Assembly (NCBI GenBank): GCA_947174275.1
Contig: CAMWIJ010000012.1
Location: 1 to 57,461 of the forward strand
Length of the DNA: 57,461 nucleotides
From: an uncultured Muribaculaceae bacterium
GTDB lineage: Bacteria > Bacteroidota > Bacteroidia > Bacteroidales > Muribaculaceae
Direction: 5' to 3'
Shown here: positions 27,987 through 36,789 of the stretch, piece after piece
Layout of the letters: every line of letters begins with the position of its first letter
Numbering within the stretch: the stretch's first letter is position 1
Notes under the pieces: generated by a model
What the model saw: the letters and a program-made list of their open reading frames with translations, nothing else
Database searches by the model: none
Told to the model about the DNA's origin: nothing
Translations under genes and position numbers: made by a program

Positions 27987-28727
27987 TCATTTCCTGACGG
28001 CCATCTTCCCTTCAAGTTCTACCGACTCGCCCGGCACATGCAGGCAGAAACTGTCGGTATTGTCTGTCGTATAGTCCTCAAATTCGCATGCGGTCTTGTA
28101 TGCGCCCCAGAAATGCATCGGGAAGAAGTCTTTTACTGCGATGTTTTCCAGAAACAGTCGTGCGCCGTCGGCGTAGTCCGGACCCAGACGCGGGTCTACC
28201 GGGAAAAACGCTATATCTATCTCGGGTGCATACTCCTCGAGTTTCTGTATGATATGCACAAACTCGTTGTATGCCTCTTTGACTTCCTCTACGGTCGACT
28301 CTTCGTTCCAGTGCCAGTAGTTGAGATCGCCGGCGTGGAATATCTTTCTTCCGTCGGGCAGTGTGACGAGAAAACTTACTCCGGCATCTGTCGAACCGAA
28401 AGCTCTTACGTCAAGTCCGCCGAGCAGTCCCGGCACTTCGTCGCCCGGACTTACCCATGCCACAGGCATATCATCGTGCACTACTTTCGAGAATATATCG
28501 TTTGACAGCACATACTGTACTTCGCGGTCCTGCGCCAGATTGAAGATTGCCGGATTGAAATGGTCGGGATGGTGATGCGACACGAAAAACACTACCGGAA
28601 GCTCGGGATTTTCGCGTATCACTTTCACTAACGCGCCTGTCGGGTCGCGGAAATAGTCAAACACCGCTACCGCGGTCGGAAGCACTACGGCAAAGCCGCT
28701 GTGATCCAGATAAGTGACCTTAATCAT
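27987..28727 (-). CDS. metallo-beta-lactamase-fold hydrolase
   Basis: A 246-residue cytoplasmic protein. The metal site is visible as SHHHPDHF (HxHxDH-like, here HHPDH), later HAGDLNYWHW and the C-terminal PMHFWG. The start MIKVTYLDHSGFAVV resembles the UlaG/UPF0173-like branch of the MBL superfamily. These enzymes hydrolyse phosphodiesters, lactones or thioesters; the substrate is not predictable. It lies 98 bases after a second MBL-fold gene on the same strand; the gap shows no clear feature. Confidence 0.8.
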   Translation of the reverse strand: MIKVTYLDHSGFAVVLPTAVAVFDYFRDPTGALVKVIRENPELPVVFFVSHHHPDHFNPAIFNLAQDREVQYVLSNDIFSKVVHDDMPVAWVSPGDEVPGLLGGLDVRAFGSTDAGVSFLVTLPDGRKIFHAGDLNYWHWNEESTVEEVKEAYNEFVHIIQKLEEYAPEIDIAFFPVDPRLGPDYADGARLFLENIAVKDFFPMHFWGAYKTACEFEDYTTDNTDSFCLHVPGESVELEGKMAVRK

Positions 28728-28825
28728 AATACTGATATTTTAAACATTCGACATTTCTTTATCAGGATTATGATGATTGAGCGCTCTCCGCAACTGTCGG
28801 CGATATGTAGATACAGCCCTCTCCG

Positions 28826-29590
28826 CTAATCCTGAATTTCTATAGTCTCGCCGTCTGTAGCCGGTCTGACATTGTCCGGAAGGGTAGGGGCGACTTCCGA
28901 ATATAGCCCCATGTCGTGGCTGATATGTGTCAGATAGGCCATCCGTGGTCTGACTGCTTTTATAACGTCGAGCGCCTGGGTTAGGTTCAGATGCGAGATG
29001 TGCTCTTTGTGCCTCAGCGCATTGATGACCAGCGTGTCTACGCCTTTGATGGCATCGATTGTCTCTGCCGGCACCTCCTTGGCGTCGGTGATGTAGGCGA
29101 GATTTCCGATTTTAAACCCTACGATGTCGAGCAGATAATGCTTAACCGGAAGCGGCTCGATGCTTAATCCGTCTATTTCAAACGGCTTCATCGGCGCTAT
29201 GACGTGCGGGTTGAGCACAGGGGCGCCGGGGTAAGGATGCTCGGCAAAGCAATAGGGCACTTTCTTGCGAAGGTCATCTATGTCGGCGGCCTGGGCGTAA
29301 ATGTCGAAACCGTCGGGATAGCAATATGGCCGCAGGTCATCGATTCCCCCTGCGTGGTCGTAGTGCGTATGGGTCAGGAGAAGCGCTGACAGTGACGGCG
29401 ACCCTGCGTCAAGTATCTGTTGTCTGAAATCGGGGCCTGCGTCGATGAGTATGTTGGTGTTGCCTGCCGACAGGAGCGCGGATGTACGCAGCCTCTTGTC
29501 ACGCCGGTCGTGTGAACGGCAGGTCGCGCACTCACACCCTATCATCGGTACGCCTGTCGACGTCCCCGTGCCGAGAAAAGTAAGTTTCAT
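28826..29590 (-). CDS. PhnP-like MBL-fold phosphodiesterase
   Basis: A 254-residue protein starting MKLTFLGTGTSTGVP, the signature opening of the PhnP/lipoate-linked MBL group, with CECATC (a zinc-binding Cys pair, CxxC), the metal site THTHYDHAGG, YITDAKEVP and a late LTHISHD. PhnP in E. coli opens cyclic ribose phosphates, but there are no phn genes here, so only a cyclic-phosphate or nucleotide-type phosphodiesterase activity is inferred. Same strand as the following MBL gene. Upstream of its start, repeat A1 begins 47 bases away. Confidence 0.8.
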   Translation of the reverse strand: MKLTFLGTGTSTGVPMIGCECATCRSHDRRDKRLRTSALLSAGNTNILIDAGPDFRQQILDAGSPSLSALLLTHTHYDHAGGIDDLRPYCYPDGFDIYAQAADIDDLRKKVPYCFAEHPYPGAPVLNPHVIAPMKPFEIDGLSIEPLPVKHYLLDIVGFKIGNLAYITDAKEVPAETIDAIKGVDTLVINALRHKEHISHLNLTQALDVIKAVRPRMAYLTHISHDMGLYSEVAPTLPDNVRPATDGETIEIQD

Positions 29591-29636
29591 TATGATTGCA
29601 TGTTGCGTTATGACTGTATCGCAGCCGCATTGTTTC

Positions 29637-29836
29637 TTAGAGAGTGTTTGGATTTAAATCAAATTAAGACTGAGAGGATTTTTTGAGGGAATTCCGCGAG
29701 TTGAAGAAGGAGCATAGCGAGCTATGCGACTGATGAAACTTGGCGGAATTGACCAAAAAAGACCTCAGGATTAATTTGAAGTTTTTACTCTCGTTCTATT
29801 TTTTGTTAATACGGTTTAAATTCAAACACTCTCTTA
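29637..29836. repeat. family A MITE-like repeat, long copy (A1)
   Basis: A 200-base non-coding element with imperfect terminal inverted repeats: the left end TTAGAGAGTGTTTGGATTTA is mirrored at the right end (reading TTAAGAGAGTGTTTGAATTT on the other strand). The outer parts match A2 (41159-41266) closely; A1 has an extra 93-base block (29671-29763) flanked by AAGAC. That block folds as nested stems: TTTTTTG/CAAAAAA, AATTCCGC/GCGGAATT and GCATAGC/GCTATGC (29712-29727). The right end stops 3 bases from the stop codon of the lipoprotein gene. No transposase is present. Confidence 0.8.
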
Positions 29837-29839
29837 AGC

Positions 29840-30757
29840 TCAACGTATCTCCGACAGCAGTCCGTCGACAAATATAAGGTAGCGGCCGTTGTCGCATGCC
29901 CATCCTTCGAAGAAGCTGCCTCCGTTATGCCATTTCTTTATGTCGTTAGGAGTTCCGATGGCAAGGCGGCATTCAGTTGTCGTCATGCCTGACGACACGC
30001 GTGAGTTGACGATATTGTCCCACACATTATCGGTTATTGCCGGATAGCGGGTACGCGGGTCGCTAAGCTCGAATATCTTGTCGAAATTGCGTGTGGAGCT
30101 GCGTGCGGCGCCTGCGGTCATTGCCACCGCCGACTCTTTGCCGTTATCCTCGGCGATATCCACCAGCAACGGATAATCGGCATTGCCCGGCGACACATTC
30201 GTTATCGTCGCGGCGACATATTTGCGGCCGCCTGCTGTCGGCCGCAGATTGCTGTCGACGCGAAGTGACGATATTATGTAGAATGTGCGACCCGTAAGTA
30301 AACGCCTTGCATTCTCAACCGTTGCGAGGTCAACACTCATCGGAAGCGTGAAAAATTCGGAAAGCGACCCCGGTGCGACCCCCACCTTATAGCGAAGCGT
30401 TTCTTGAGACCCGGCTTCGGCTTCACGGTGGAATGTCAGTACGGAAATCGTGTCACCGGTAATCGATCTCTCTGCCGACAGACTGTCGAATATGAGTATC
30501 TCACCCGGCTTCACTGTCGGCTCTTTCTCGAAAATAAGCGATATCTTGGGGTCGGTGGCGAGAAATCTGCGCCCCGGCTTCCATGAGGTGGCAGCTTCGG
30601 GATAAAGCCGCGCGGCCATCTCGGCCTCCGGGTTGACAGAAGCTACGTTGCGCTCCACTTCCTTGACCGTTATGCGGGGCGTGCTCTCTATCCCCGTGAA
30701 ACAGCTTGTAAGGGATAGACAGCACGCCGCTGATATTATTGCCGCTGTGATTTTCAC
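29840..30757 (-). CDS. lipoprotein of unknown function
   Basis: A 305-residue lipoprotein with lipobox SLTSC (Cys about residue 19). The middle part is beta-rich (KVGVAPGSLSEFF, GRKYVAATITNV). The last 60 residues (MTTTECRLAIGTPNDIKKW...YLIFVDGLL) recall the small BamE/SmpA-type fold of outer-membrane lipoproteins, but this is a loose resemblance. It overlaps the S9 peptidase stop by 4 bases (ATGA at 30754-30757) and is the last gene of an exonuclease-peptidase-lipoprotein operon. Function not known. Confidence 0.75.
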   Translation of the reverse strand: MKITAAIISAACCLSLTSCFTGIESTPRITVKEVERNVASVNPEAEMAARLYPEAATSWKPGRRFLATDPKISLIFEKEPTVKPGEILIFDSLSAERSITGDTISVLTFHREAEAGSQETLRYKVGVAPGSLSEFFTLPMSVDLATVENARRLLTGRTFYIISSLRVDSNLRPTAGGRKYVAATITNVSPGNADYPLLVDIAEDNGKESAVAMTAGAARSSTRNFDKIFELSDPRTRYPAITDNVWDNIVNSRVSSGMTTTECRLAIGTPNDIKKWHNGGSFFEGWACDNGRYLIFVDGLLSEIR

Positions 30758-32886
30758 TCTGTGACAGGGTTGATGCCCAGGTTATAATAGATGAATGAAT
30801 ACAGGTCGGCATATTCGTCGATGACCTTGCTTATCGGTTTGCCCGCACCATGCCCGGCCTTGGAGTCGATGCGTATCAGCTTGGGCTTGTCACCGGTGTC
30901 GGCCGCCTGAAGATTGGCCGCATACTTGAATGAATGTGCCGGCACCACGCGGTCGTCATGGTCGGCGGTGGTGACAAGTATCGCAGGGTAGGGGGTACCG
31001 TCATTGCTGATGTTGTGCATCGGCGAGTAGGAGCGCAGATATGCTGCCATCTCAGGCGAGTCGGCCGAAGTGCCGTAGTCAGAGGCCCAGTTCCACCCGA
31101 TGGTGAAAAGGTGATAGCGGAGCATGTCCATTACGCCTACGCGAGGTATCGCCACAGCGAAAAGGTCAGGGCGCATGTTGACGCACGCGCCAACGAGCAG
31201 GCCGCCGTTGCTGCCTCCCTCTATCACCAGACGGCCCGGATTGGTAAATCCTTCTTTGATCATATATTCGGCTGCGGCGATAAAGTCGTTGAATACATTT
31301 TTCTTCTGCATCTTCGTGCCGGCCTCATGCCACTTGTCGCCATACTCCGAGCCGCCGCGCAGATTGGCCTCGGCATAGATGCCGCCGTTTTCAAGCCAGT
31401 TCAGACGGTTTGGTGAGAAGCCCGGACCGAGTGGCACGTTGAAACCGCCGTATCCGTAAAGATACACCGGATTGTTGCCGTCGCGCTTTATATCCTTGCG
31501 GTAGGTCAGATGCATGTGCACCTGCGTGCCGTCAGCCGACGGATAGAACACCTCTTCCGTTACATAATCGTCGGGATTGAACCCGGCAACCGACGCACGT
31601 TCCGTAAGCGTGCTTTCGCCTGACGCGAGATCATATCTGTAATGAGCCCAGGGCTGAAGATAGTTGGTCACGTTGTAATATACCTCGTCGTGGCGCTTCG
31701 AGCTTGAAAACGATGCGCTTGCAATCGCAGGCAGCTTGATTTCACGTATGAAGTTGCCTTCGCGGTCATAGAGCGCGGGGTGCGACGAGGCGTCACGGCG
31801 GTAGTTCGCTATGATTTTGTCGCCGGCCATCTGTGCGCCTGAAAGCACTGCATCGCTCTCGGCGATGAGCTCGCGCCAGTTCTCGCGCGACGGCTTATCG
31901 ACAGGCGCCGACATCAGGCGGTAGTTGGGGGCATCGACTGAAGTGGTGAAATAAATCGTGTCGCCGATCACATCGACTATATCCACGATATTGTCCTGCG
32001 ACGGTTCCATCACAGTCCATTCGGCGTCGGGGTCGTTGAGATCCTTTACCTTGATGGCCTGTCCGAAGCCCTGTCCGCCGGCCATCAGGAAGATGTAATG
32101 GTTGTTGTCGGGCACGTATACCGAATGGAAATAGAGCGGATGCTCCTTGTCCTCATAATAAATCTTGTCCTGAGATTGCGGTGTGCCGATCTTGTGGTAA
32201 TAGATGCGGTGGTTCTCGTTGGCATTGGAAAACTCCTTGCCTGCCTCGGGCGTCGGATACGCACTGTAGAAAAAGCCGTCGCCATACCACTCGGCGCCGG
32301 TAAACTTGGCCCACTCTATATGGTCGGGAAGAAGTTCGCCCGTGGCTGTGTCAAGCAGATATATCTCCGTCCAGTCAGATCCGCTGCGGCTTATCGTATA
32401 GGCTGTATACTTGCCGTCGGGCGACATGAATACACCTGTGAGCGCCACCGTGCCGTCATCGCTCAGCGTGTTGGGATCGAGAAACACCTCGGCCTTTCCG
32501 TCGATTGTCCCCTTTCGGTAGAGCACCGACTGGTTCTGCATGCCTGAGTTCTCGTAGAAATAATAACGGTTGTCATGCGCTTTCCACGGAAGTCCGGTCT
32601 TTTTGTAATTCTGAAACGACGCTATCCGTTCGCGCAGTTTGCCGCGGAACGGTATCTTTGACAGATAATCCTCGGTCAGATTGCGCTCGGCCTCTACCCA
32701 TTGCAGAGTAGCTGCGGCTGTGTCGTTTTCAAGCGGACGGTATGTGTCCGTTACAGTTATGTCGAAATATCGGTCGGTAGCCGGATCTGCCGGCGCGGCC
32801 GGATATTGTATGCGCCCTGCCGCTGTTGCCGGCACGGCGGCTGCTGCTATCGCCATTGTAGTTAAAATGATTGATGATCTTTTCAT
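30754..32886 (-). CDS. secreted S9A prolyl oligopeptidase
   Basis: A 710-residue serine peptidase with a signal peptide (cleavage near PATAA). The N-terminal half (about 70-440) is the beta-propeller that limits access to short peptides; the C-terminal half is the alpha/beta-hydrolase with catalytic Ser559 in IEGGSNGGLL, Asp about 645 in DHDDRVVP and His679 in KAGHGAGK. The family cleaves after proline in peptides up to about 30 residues. The signal peptide suggests periplasmic work on imported peptides. It follows the exonuclease gene by 22 bases and overlaps the lipoprotein gene by 4. Confidence 0.93.
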   Translation of the reverse strand: MKRSSIILTTMAIAAAAVPATAAGRIQYPAAPADPATDRYFDITVTDTYRPLENDTAAATLQWVEAERNLTEDYLSKIPFRGKLRERIASFQNYKKTGLPWKAHDNRYYFYENSGMQNQSVLYRKGTIDGKAEVFLDPNTLSDDGTVALTGVFMSPDGKYTAYTISRSGSDWTEIYLLDTATGELLPDHIEWAKFTGAEWYGDGFFYSAYPTPEAGKEFSNANENHRIYYHKIGTPQSQDKIYYEDKEHPLYFHSVYVPDNNHYIFLMAGGQGFGQAIKVKDLNDPDAEWTVMEPSQDNIVDIVDVIGDTIYFTTSVDAPNYRLMSAPVDKPSRENWRELIAESDAVLSGAQMAGDKIIANYRRDASSHPALYDREGNFIREIKLPAIASASFSSSKRHDEVYYNVTNYLQPWAHYRYDLASGESTLTERASVAGFNPDDYVTEEVFYPSADGTQVHMHLTYRKDIKRDGNNPVYLYGYGGFNVPLGPGFSPNRLNWLENGGIYAEANLRGGSEYGDKWHEAGTKMQKKNVFNDFIAAAEYMIKEGFTNPGRLVIEGGSNGGLLVGACVNMRPDLFAVAIPRVGVMDMLRYHLFTIGWNWASDYGTSADSPEMAAYLRSYSPMHNISNDGTPYPAILVTTADHDDRVVPAHSFKYAANLQAADTGDKPKLIRIDSKAGHGAGKPISKVIDEYADLYSFIYYNLGINPVTE

Positions 32887-32908
32887 GACTTATGATTTGG
32901 GGTGGGGA

Positions 32909-33523
32909 TTATTGTTCCTGCTCCGCTATTTTGTAAGGCGAGTCGGCCGGATTGAATCCGCCGCTGCGCAGATGGGTGTAGATCCGGTAACAGGCGTATG
33001 CGTCAAGCGCGGCATAACCCTGTTGCGCTTCCGTCAGGTTCTCGGCCTCCCAGTTGGTCAGACGCTGACCTTTCGATATGCGCTCGTTGAATATCACCGC
33101 ATAGACTTTCTGCAGCGAATTGTCGGCGATGTCGTATGCCTTTACGTATGTCTGAAGCTCAAGCACATTCCGTGGCTCAAACGGGCCAAGCGCCGACAGC
33201 GAGTGCAGGTCATCCTTTATCGACAGACCCACCTTGAGCACATCCTCGCTCTCCATCAGCTCCTTGATCTCATCGGTCAGACCGGTGCGGTTCAGACGTA
33301 TCAGAAAACACTCCCCGGCAGTCGAAAGCTGCAGAAGAGCTACCTTGTGCGGATTGCCTTTGTGAAACGACGGACGCGTTTCCGTGTCAAACCCTACGAT
33401 TGGTTGTGTAAGCAGATATTTTATCGCCTTGCGACAGTCGAGCGGTGAGTTTATCACGATGATACGTCCACCGAACAATGCCTGCGGCAACTCGGATATC
33501 GCTTCCTTTGAAATTCCTAACAT
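32909..33523 (-). CDS. 3'-5' exonuclease (RNase D-like DEDD family)
   Basis: A 204-residue protein with the DEDD exonuclease motifs: FDTETRPSF (Exo I), LKVGLSIKDDLHSL (Exo II) and QGYAALDAYACYRIY (Exo III, with the Tyr/Asp spacing of the DEDDy group). It is short and lacks HRDC domains, so it is a stand-alone nuclease domain as in several Bacteroidetes. The start at 33523 (MLGISKEAISELP) is chosen because the longer frame begins at 33577 inside the promoter (33547-33578). First gene of a three-gene operon. RNA or DNA as substrate cannot be decided. Confidence 0.88.
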   Translation of the reverse strand: MLGISKEAISELPQALFGGRIIVINSPLDCRKAIKYLLTQPIVGFDTETRPSFHKGNPHKVALLQLSTAGECFLIRLNRTGLTDEIKELMESEDVLKVGLSIKDDLHSLSALGPFEPRNVLELQTYVKAYDIADNSLQKVYAVIFNERISKGQRLTNWEAENLTEAQQGYAALDAYACYRIYTHLRSGGFNPADSPYKIAEQEQ

Positions 33524-33546
33524 TACTCTTTTATCCTTCTTTACTG

Positions 33547-33578
33547 CAAATATAGTCAAATTTGCATACAGCAGCAAA
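33547..33578 (-). promoter_or_regulatory. promoter of the exonuclease-peptidase-lipoprotein operon
   Basis: On the minus strand TTTG (33575-33578) and TATATTTG (33547-33554) have a 20-base spacer, a full -33/-7 match. It lies 24 bases ahead of the chosen start and decides against the longer frame. Confidence 0.75.
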
Positions 33579-33627
33579 ACATTAGATAAAAAACGCCATA
33601 TTTTCCGCTTTTTAATTTAATGAAAAA

Positions 33628-33659
33628 TTGGTCGACATTAATATTTTTAATTATCTTTG
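33628..33659 (+). promoter_or_regulatory. promoter of nfo
   Basis: TTGG (33628-33631) and TATCTTTG (33652-33659) are 20 bases apart, a full Bacteroidetes -33/-7 match. The leader to the nfo start at 33780 would be about 115 bases. The region between this and the exonuclease promoter holds only A/T-rich sequence. Confidence 0.75.
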
Positions 33660-33779
33660 TAGGTCGAACCATGACAAAGCTGAACTATCACCGACACAGT
33701 GTGATTTGTAGGTGTGATTTGATCGCAGGTTTACATTTCCGTAAGTTTATTTTTAAGACCAAAAACAGACTAAGACAAA

Positions 33780-34622
33780 ATGAAATATATAGGAGCTCAT
33801 GTATCCGTCAGTTCCGGAGTGGCACAGGCGCCCCTCAACGCTCAGGCTATCGGCGCACGCGCATTCGCCCTGTTCACCCGCAACCCGTCGAGATGGAAGT
33901 CAAAACCGATTTCCGACAAAGAGGCTGCCCTCTTCAGAGAGCACTGCGACAAGCTCGGATACGCCCCGGAGCATATACTCCCCCACGACAGCTACCTCAT
34001 CAACCTCGGCTCGCCCGACCAAGACAAACTCGCACAATCGCGCGAGGCTTTTCTTGACGAGCTCAACCGTTGCAGCCAGCTCGGCCTGTCGATGCTCAAC
34101 TTCCACCCCGGGTCACATCTCCGGCTCGTCGATACCGACGCATGCATCGCCACAATCGCCGAGTCAATCAACATCGCCCTCGATGCTACATCCGGCGTAA
34201 AAGCCGTAATCGAGACAACAGCCGGGCAAGGCTCCAACCTCGGATACTCATTCGGGCAGATACGCGCCATAATCGACCGCGTCGAAGACAAATCGCGCAT
34301 CGGTGTCTGTGTCGACACCTGCCACTCGTTCGCCGCAGGCTACGACCTCGCATCCCCCCAAGGCTATGAAGCCACATGGCAGGAATTCGACCGCGAAATC
34401 GGTCTCGGCTACCTGTCGGCAATGCACATCAACGACTCAAAAAAAGGCCTCGGCTCACGTGTCGACCGTCACGCACCGATAGGGCAGGGCGAAATCGGCT
34501 CACAATTCTTCACAATGCTCGTCAACGACCCGCGCTTCGACAACATCCCGCTCATACTCGAAACACCCGATGAAGCGCTCTGGCCGCAGGAAATCGAATG
34601 GCTCTACTCTCAGATCAAATGA
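33780..34622 (+). CDS. nfo: deoxyribonuclease IV (apurinic/apyrimidinic endonuclease)
   Basis: A 280-residue endonuclease IV. The TIM-barrel metal-binding motifs are present: YIGAHVSVSSGV at the start, LNFHPGSHL, IETTAGQGSNLGYSF, GVCVDTCHSFAAGYD, HINDSKKGLGSRVDRHAPIGQGEIG and LETPDE near the end; these carry the His, Glu and Asp ligands of three zinc ions. It nicks DNA 5' of abasic sites in base excision repair. It has its own promoter and is followed after 73 bases by the MFS gene, without a clear terminator between. Confidence 0.96.
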   Translation: MKYIGAHVSVSSGVAQAPLNAQAIGARAFALFTRNPSRWKSKPISDKEAALFREHCDKLGYAPEHILPHDSYLINLGSPDQDKLAQSREAFLDELNRCSQLGLSMLNFHPGSHLRLVDTDACIATIAESINIALDATSGVKAVIETTAGQGSNLGYSFGQIRAIIDRVEDKSRIGVCVDTCHSFAAGYDLASPQGYEATWQEFDREIGLGYLSAMHINDSKKGLGSRVDRHAPIGQGEIGSQFFTMLVNDPRFDNIPLILETPDEALWPQEIEWLYSQIK

Positions 34623-34695
34623 CAACAGCCACAACGATATCACCCTACTTTTGAAATTAAATAAAAAATAAATAAATCATTCACATTCAATCAAC

Positions 34696-36531
34696 ATGAA
34701 AACTAAACCCGACTTAGGCTTTTGGAAGCTGTGGAATCTGAGCTTCGGATTTTTCGGAGTCCAGATTGCCTACGCCCTCCAAAGCTCTCAGGTGAGCCGC
34801 ATCTTCTCGACCATCGGTGCCGACCCTCACCAGCTCAGCTACTTCTGGATTCTTCCCCCTCTCATGGGATTTCTCGTGCAACCCATCATCGGCTCTGCTT
34901 CCGACCGCACATGGAACCGCTTCGGACGCCGCCTACCTTACCTCATCGTAGGAGCAGCCATCGCAATCATCGTCATGTGCTTCCTCCCCAACGCAGGCAG
35001 TCTCGGACTCTCCGTCTCAGCCGCAATCACATTCGGCCTCTTCTGCCTCATGCTCCTCGACACCTCTATCAACATGGCCATGCAGCCATTCAAGATGCTC
35101 GTCGGCGACATGGTCAACGAGAAACAGAAAGGTCTGGCATACTCCATACAGAGCTTCCTCTGCAACGCCGGCTCATTCGTCGGATACCTCGCACCCATCA
35201 TTCTCGCACTCTTCGTCAGCAACCAGGCCCCCGAAGGTGAAGTGCCCCCCACAGTGACATTCGCCTTCTACCTCGGAGCGCTCATTCTCCTGCTTTGCGT
35301 GCTCTACACATTCGCAAAAGTCAAAGAGATGCCCCCGAAATTGTATGCCGAATACAACGGCGTGCCCGAAGAGACCGACAAGAAAAAAGGCAACATGTTC
35401 ACACAGATGGGCAGCGCACTCAAGACAGCCCCCGCCGTGTTCTGGACCATCGGCCTCGTGCAGTTCTTCTGCTGGAGCGGATTTCTATTCCTCTGGACAT
35501 ACTCCACCGACGCCATCGCCGGACACGCATTCGACTGCCCCTCCGAACAGAAAGTATCAGGCGTCGAAATCAACGGCACCACATATTCCGACAAATACCT
35601 CTTCGCCGACGAAGCCCTCGTCATCGACGACGGACGCCTCACCATCAGCGGCGTCACCGTCAACGGCAACCTCATCTACCCCGACAGCATCAAGAATGCC
35701 GAAGGCGCGCTTCTCGTCAAAGGCGGACAGATATTCTACGATAAAGGCGTCTCGCTCGTCCGCCCCGGTGAAGAATTCGGCGCGGAAGGCGACATCATCA
35801 CAGTCGACGGCAATGAGATAACACTCACCGCACCACTCGCCACAGTCACCACATTCTCAACCATCACCCCCGACCACAAACTCTCAACAGCTCACATCGT
35901 CGTCGAGCGCAACGGAGTCTACGATAAACAACAGGTCACCGAACTCCCCTCGGCCATCGCCGCTGAAATCACGCCCAAATACTCCACAGTGCTCAACGCC
36001 CAGTCAAAGCAATATCAGGACGCCGGCGACTGGAACGGCGTGCTCTTCGCAATACAGGCCGTCGTAGCCGTAATCTGGGCCGCAGTGCTCCCACGCTTCC
36101 GCAACCGCCGATTCGCCTACTCCGTCAGCCTCGTCATCGGAGCGATAGGCTTCATCGCAGTTTACTTCTGCTCATCAAAATGGGCGCTTACAGTCCCCTA
36201 CGGACTCATGGGATGCGGATGGGCCGCAATGCTCGCAATGCCCTTCACAATCCTCACAAACGCACTCTCCGGCAAAAACATCGGCACATACCTCGGCCTC
36301 TTCAACTGCACAATCTGCTTCCCGCAGATTATCGCGGCACTCCTCGGCGGACTCATCCTCGGCTTCTTCCCCGTAGCCGCAGCTGACACCGCACAGGCCG
36401 GCGCACCGCAGACCGTATTCATGATCGTCGTAGCCGGCATCTTGATGCTCCTCGGCGCCCTCGCAGTGTGGAACATCAAAGAAATCTCCGCCGAAAAGCA
36501 GCGCGCAGCAGCCGAAGCCGCCGGAAAATAA
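34696..36531 (+). CDS. SLC45-like MFS sugar transporter with a large inserted domain
   Basis: A 611-residue carrier. The N-terminus (LWNLSFGFFGVQIAYALQSS, then GSASDRTWNRFGRRLPY with the A-loop RxGRR) is typical of the SLC45/GPH-like sucrose-maltose branch of the major facilitator superfamily. Between the seventh and eighth membrane segments (about residues 280-440) there is a hydrophilic region with beta-strand character and no membrane segment (KVSGVEINGTTYSD, LTISGVTVNGN, GDIITVDGNEITLT). Usual relatives are about 450 residues and have only a short loop there. By topology this loop should face the periplasm. Coding sequence is very C-rich. A disaccharide or maltodextrin substrate is inferred from the family and the amylase nearby. 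Confidence 0.9.
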   Translation: MKTKPDLGFWKLWNLSFGFFGVQIAYALQSSQVSRIFSTIGADPHQLSYFWILPPLMGFLVQPIIGSASDRTWNRFGRRLPYLIVGAAIAIIVMCFLPNAGSLGLSVSAAITFGLFCLMLLDTSINMAMQPFKMLVGDMVNEKQKGLAYSIQSFLCNAGSFVGYLAPIILALFVSNQAPEGEVPPTVTFAFYLGALILLLCVLYTFAKVKEMPPKLYAEYNGVPEETDKKKGNMFTQMGSALKTAPAVFWTIGLVQFFCWSGFLFLWTYSTDAIAGHAFDCPSEQKVSGVEINGTTYSDKYLFADEALVIDDGRLTISGVTVNGNLIYPDSIKNAEGALLVKGGQIFYDKGVSLVRPGEEFGAEGDIITVDGNEITLTAPLATVTTFSTITPDHKLSTAHIVVERNGVYDKQQVTELPSAIAAEITPKYSTVLNAQSKQYQDAGDWNGVLFAIQAVVAVIWAAVLPRFRNRRFAYSVSLVIGAIGFIAVYFCSSKWALTVPYGLMGCGWAAMLAMPFTILTNALSGKNIGTYLGLFNCTICFPQIIAALLGGLILGFFPVAAADTAQAGAPQTVFMIVVAGILMLLGALAVWNIKEISAEKQRAAAEAAGK

Positions 36532-36581
36532 TCCCCGCGACACTATATGAATTATATTATATAGAATATCAATAATTACAC

Positions 36582-36619
36582 AAAAAAAGCGTCAACTTCC
36601 CACCGTTGACGCTTTTTTT
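36582..36619 (+). terminator. terminator after the MFS gene
   Basis: AAAAAAAGCGTCAAC (36582-36596) and its exact complement GTTGACGCTTTTTTT (36605-36619) flank an 8-base loop; the T tract follows directly. Strong intrinsic terminator, 50 bases after the MFS stop. Confidence 0.92.
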
Positions 36620-36664
36620 ATGCGCAATCATTAATAATAACACATGATTTCATGCGATTTTCAA

Positions 36665-36693
36665 TTGAGTTGTCAGATTAATAAGTACCTTTG
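36665..36693 (+). promoter_or_regulatory. promoter of the TPR regulator gene
   Basis: TACCTTTG at 36686-36693 matches the -7 consensus. A TTG at 36665-36667 gives an 18-base gap, slightly short of ideal. The start codon lies 96 bases downstream. Confidence 0.55.
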
Positions 36694-36789
36694 TATATAC
36701 TGAGACCACACCCCCGTCAAATAATTACGCTACTACAGCAAATTGTCATAAACTTCCGATAATAACAAGGCCAGGTAGTCACATTGATT

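Noticed and set aside
27812..28015. Extended N-terminus of the GH2-GH95 protein
   Set aside because: The extra 68 residues precede a perfect signal peptide and cover the -7 element at 27846-27853, so the GTG at 27811 is the likelier start.
33524..33779. dif-like recombination site at the skew change
   Set aside because: No 28-base sequence with recognisable XerC/XerD half-sites was found by eye; A/T-rich promoter sequence fills the gap.
34722..35240. Long overlapping plus-strand frames within the MFS gene
   Set aside because: They are shifted-frame shadows of a C-rich coding sequence, rich in Arg/Pro/His and lacking any domain pattern.
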